Origin: PVC group bacterium
Lineage (GTDB): Bacteria > Verrucomicrobiota > Kiritimatiellia > SS1-B-03-39 > UBA6053
Assembly: GCA_003565035.1 (NCBI GenBank)
Contig: PXDP01000039.1
Location: forward strand, 1 to 6,776
DNA: 6,776 nt
Direction of reading: 5' to 3'
Shown: piece by piece, positions 4,289 to 6,776 of the stretch
Numbering within the stretch: the first letter of the stretch is position 1
Layout of the letters: each line of letters starts with the position of its first letter
The notes under the pieces: generated by a model
The model's database searches: none
The model's input: only the letters and a program-made list of their open reading frames with translations
Told to the model about the DNA's origin: nothing
Program-made: the position numbers and the translations under genes

Positions 4289-6235
4289 ATGGCTGTGGAC
4301 TTTGCCGCCGAACTCAACCAGGAACAGCTCGCCGCCGTCCAGGCGCCCGACGGACCGGTGCTGATTATCGCCGCCGCCGGCACCGGGAAAACCCGCACCC
4401 TCGTCTACCGCGTGGCCTGGCTGGTCGAACAGGGCGTCCGCGGGGAAAACATCCTCCTGCTCACCTTCACCAACAAAGCCGCAAAAGAAATTATGGAGCG
4501 CGCCCGCGACCGGGTCGGCGAAACCGCCCTCCACGGCATGTGGGGCGGCACCTTCCATCACGTCGCCAACCGCATTCTCCGCTATCACGCCGAATTGATC
4601 GGCTACCGCAAGGATTTCGGCATTCTCGATTCCGACGATCAGAAATCGCTATACAAAACCGTCTACGATGAGCTCGGTCTCAAAGGCGACGACCGCTTTC
4701 CCAAACCGCCGGTGCTCATCAGCCTGTTTTCTCTGGCCGCCAACAAAGCGGTGCCGGCGGAGGACCTCATCGCCGACCGCTTTCAGAATGTGCACATGGA
4801 TGTGGAGCGCATCCTCAAGGTTCACCACACCTACACCGCCCGCAAGCAGGCCCTCAATGTGATGGATTTCGACGACCTGCTGCTCAATGCGGTGCGGGTG
4901 CTGGCCGAACACGCCGGCCCCCGGGAATACTACCAGCACAAATTCCGCTATGTCATGGTGGACGAATATCAGGACACCAACCCGGTGCAGGCGGAGCTGG
5001 TGCGCCTGCTCTCCGGCGGCTCCGGCAATCTTCTGGTGGTCGGGGACGACTTTCAGAGCATCTACGGCTGGCGCGGGGCCGATTACCGCAATATTCTCCA
5101 CTTTCCCGAGGAGAACCCCGGGGCCTCCATGTACAAACTGGTGACCAACTACCGCTCGGTCCCCGGCATTCTGCAGGTGGCCAACCGCTGTATCGCCGGA
5201 AATCCCGAACAGTTTCAAAAAGAAATCCGGGCGGTGCGCGAAGGCGGTCCCACGCCGGTGGCGGCCAAACTGTCCGACGGCAGTCATCAGGCCCGCTACA
5301 TCATCAACGCCATCCGCACCCTGCGCCGGGCCGGATACAAGTACGGGGATATCACGATTCTCTACCGCGCCCATTTCCACGCCATGGAAATGCAGCTCGA
5401 ACTCAACCGCGAACAGATTCCCCACGTGATCACCTCCGGGGTCCGTTTTTTTGAACAGGCCCACATCAAAGATGTCCTCTGCCTCTCCCGCCTGGCCCTC
5501 AATCCCCGCGATGAACTGGCCTTTATCCGCCTGCTCTGCCTCCTCCCCGGCATTGGCGCCAAAGGCGCCCAGAACCTCTGGAAAAAACTCAACCAGCGCT
5601 TTGATCCGCTCCTGTCCGAAGAGCGGAAACGGCTGGCGGATGCCATTCCCAAGCGCGGCAAAGAGCCCTGGCAGCCGATACACGACGCGCTGGAGGCGGC
5701 CGACCGCGAACTGCTCCGCGGCAATCCCGGCGAACTCATTCATCTTTATCTGAACGCCTTCTACGACGAATACGCGGTGGAAACCTACGACAATTACCCC
5801 CAGCGTCTGGAGGATATTCAGGGGCTCATGGACTATACCGCGTCCTTCCCGAGCCTGGAGGCCTTTCTCAGCGAGCTGGCCCTGCAGACCAATCTCGATG
5901 AAAGCATCCGCCGCGAGGACGAACCGCAGGATGCCGTCCGTCTGGGCACCATTCATCAGGCCAAAGGCCTTGAGTACCCCGTTGTCTTTGTGCTCTGGTG
6001 CGTGGACGGCATGTTCCCCTCCGGACGGGCACTCGATGAAGACGACAGCGGCGGCGAATCCGAAGAACGCCGTCTGTTCTACGTCGCCGCCACCCGGGCC
6101 AAGGATCATCTCACCTTCGGCATTCCCCAGGTCCGCCGTCAGCGCGACGGCGGTCTGGTGTACTACACCCCCTCCCGTTTCATCTCCGAACTCCCCGACG
6201 GAACCCTGCGCGAAGAGCGCGGGGGCTATTACTGA
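4289..6235 (+). CDS. UvrD/Rep/PcrA-type superfamily 1A DNA helicase
   Basis: This is an ATP-driven 3'-5' DNA helicase of the kind that serves excision repair, mismatch repair or restart of stalled forks. In 648 residues all SF1A motifs appear in order: Q motif LNQEQ (9-13), Walker A AAAGTGKT (28-35, Lys34), Ia LLTFTNKAAKEI (57-68), Ib GGTFHHVANRIL (86-97), Walker B VDEYQDTN (224-231), III VVGDDFQSIYGWRGA (250-264), IV NYRS (287-290), V TIHQAKGLE (554-562) and VI EERRLFYVAATRAKD (592-606). A helix-hairpin-helix-like LPGIGAKGAQNL (419-430) sits in the 2B region. At 648 residues it is nearer Rep (about 673) than UvrD (about 720), and it stops some 40 residues after motif VI, so the C-terminal extension of UvrD and PcrA is missing. 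AAAGKGAGG-type ribosome site: AAAGGA at 4273-4278, 10 nt before the ATG, inside the Nudix gene, which suggests coupled translation. Which of uvrD, rep or pcrA it replaces is not decidable here. Confidence 0.94.
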   Translation: MAVDFAAELNQEQLAAVQAPDGPVLIIAAAGTGKTRTLVYRVAWLVEQGVRGENILLLTFTNKAAKEIMERARDRVGETALHGMWGGTFHHVANRILRYHAELIGYRKDFGILDSDDQKSLYKTVYDELGLKGDDRFPKPPVLISLFSLAANKAVPAEDLIADRFQNVHMDVERILKVHHTYTARKQALNVMDFDDLLLNAVRVLAEHAGPREYYQHKFRYVMVDEYQDTNPVQAELVRLLSGGSGNLLVVGDDFQSIYGWRGADYRNILHFPEENPGASMYKLVTNYRSVPGILQVANRCIAGNPEQFQKEIRAVREGGPTPVAAKLSDGSHQARYIINAIRTLRRAGYKYGDITILYRAHFHAMEMQLELNREQIPHVITSGVRFFEQAHIKDVLCLSRLALNPRDELAFIRLLCLLPGIGAKGAQNLWKKLNQRFDPLLSEERKRLADAIPKRGKEPWQPIHDALEAADRELLRGNPGELIHLYLNAFYDEYAVETYDNYPQRLEDIQGLMDYTASFPSLEAFLSELALQTNLDESIRREDEPQDAVRLGTIHQAKGLEYPVVFVLWCVDGMFPSGRALDEDDSGGESEERRLFYVAATRAKDHLTFGIPQVRRQRDGGLVYYTPSRFISELPDGTLREERGGYY

Positions 6236-6240
6236 TCCCC

Positions 6241-6776
6241 ATGCAATCCTCCAAAGTCACCGTTCACCTCAATATCCTCGCCGAAAACATTGCCGCCCTG
6301 CGCGGCCGCCTGTCCCCCGGCTGTCAAATCATGTTTGTCGTCAAATCCGATGCCTACGGGCACGGGATCGGCCCCGTCGCCCGCCGCGCCGCCGAAGAAG
6401 GCGTGACCTGGTTCGCGGTGGCCTATCTGGAAGAGGCCCTCGAAGTGCGCGAGGCCGCGCCCGATGCCGACATCCTCGTGCTGGGTCCGGTGACCCCTGA
6501 AGAAATTCCCGGCTGCGTTCACCACCGCATCACCCCCGTCGTCGTCGGCGCGGATCATGCCCGTGAACTCAACGAAGCGGCCGCCGCCACCGGCCAACGG
6601 CTGAACGCCCACATCAAAGTCGACACCGGCATGGGCCGTCTGGGCCTGGTCGAGGGCTGCGCCGACGAAGAACTCGACCTCATCCTCACCCAGCCTCACC
6701 TGCACATCACCGGCATCTGCAGTCACCTTGCCGCCGTCGATCTCAAGCGCCCCTGGCTGCAGGAAAAACAGCACGA
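6241..6776 (+). CDS. alr: Alanine racemase, N-terminal part
   Basis: Alr is the cytoplasmic PLP enzyme that interconverts L- and D-alanine for peptidoglycan. The first 178 residues are present; the gene is cut by the window end, roughly halfway given a usual 360-380. VVKSDAYGHG (33-42) contains the PLP lysine Lys35 and Tyr39; the family more often has KANAYGHG, so Ser36-Asp37 is a mild variant. HIKVDTGMGRLG (124-135) holds Lys126, matching the carbamylated lysine of the Geobacillus enzyme, and Arg133 near the PLP ring. GICSHLAAVD (158-167) follows as expected. The ATG at 6241 comes 5 nt after the helicase stop and sets the barrel in the usual place. No good ribosome site is seen: the only G-run (6221-6225) is about 15 nt away, so translation may depend on coupling to the helicase gene. 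Catalytic Tyr of the C-terminal domain lies outside the window. Confidence 0.94.
   Translation, partial: MQSSKVTVHLNILAENIAALRGRLSPGCQIMFVVKSDAYGHGIGPVARRAAEEGVTWFAVAYLEEALEVREAAPDADILVLGPVTPEEIPGCVHHRITPVVVGADHARELNEAAAATGQRLNAHIKVDTGMGRLGLVEGCADEELDLILTQPHLHITGICSHLAAVDLKRPWLQEKQH

Noticed and set aside
3685..4398. Minus-strand open frame of 237 codons opposite the Nudix gene
   Set aside because: Shadow of the Nudix and helicase genes; Ala/Gly/Phe-rich with no motif.
4649..6109. Long open frame on the minus strand (486 codons) opposite the helicase gene
   Set aside because: It mirrors the GC-rich codon pattern of the helicase, shows no family motif, and the plus strand carries a complete set of SF1A motifs.

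Overview
The window is a GC-rich bacterial chromosome segment made mostly of housekeeping genes. The organism looks Gram-negative: it has an AroG-type DAHP synthase, a DUF2333 protein with an inner-membrane anchor, and a tRNA with a genome-encoded CCA. Codon use is strongly biased to GCC, CGC and CTC. The style of the intergenic repeats, above all a short palindrome of the form TTTTCCGA-TCA-TCGGAAAA, reminds me of Kiritimatiellota/Verrucomicrobiota genomes. That is a memory-based guess, not a demonstrated placement.

Layout. Positions 1-1448 (+ strand): the C-terminal end of a class I DAHP synthase (shikimate pathway), then, 20 nt on, hemE (uroporphyrinogen decarboxylase, haem synthesis); the two probably share a transcript. 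Positions 1449-2221: a 773-nt convergent intergenic region with no intact gene. It holds three hairpins (1560-1692), an interleaved set of direct repeats (two copies each of a 29-nt, a 45-nt and an about 22-nt unit), and on the minus strand the decayed C-terminus of a DUF4143-type ATPase with an in-frame stop codon. Positions 2222-3466 (- strand): an intact DUF2333 membrane protein; upstream of it, on the same strand, tRNA-Ala(CGC) at 3553-3628. Positions 3748-6776 (+ strand): a tight operon of an ADP-ribose pyrophosphatase-like Nudix hydrolase, a UvrD/Rep-type helicase (1-nt gap) and alanine racemase alr (5-nt gap, cut by the window end).

The plus-strand operon combines nucleotide clean-up, DNA repair and peptidoglycan D-alanine supply; the close spacing suggests shared transcription more than a common pathway. 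Between the tRNA and the Nudix gene lies a divergent promoter region with a 10-bp palindrome and a strong hairpin just before the Nudix start codon that may cover its ribosome binding site.

I found no convincing new multi-gene system, CRISPR array, phage or transposase gene. The parts most worth a second look are the repeat cluster and pseudogene at 1449-2221 and the hairpin at 3711-3740.
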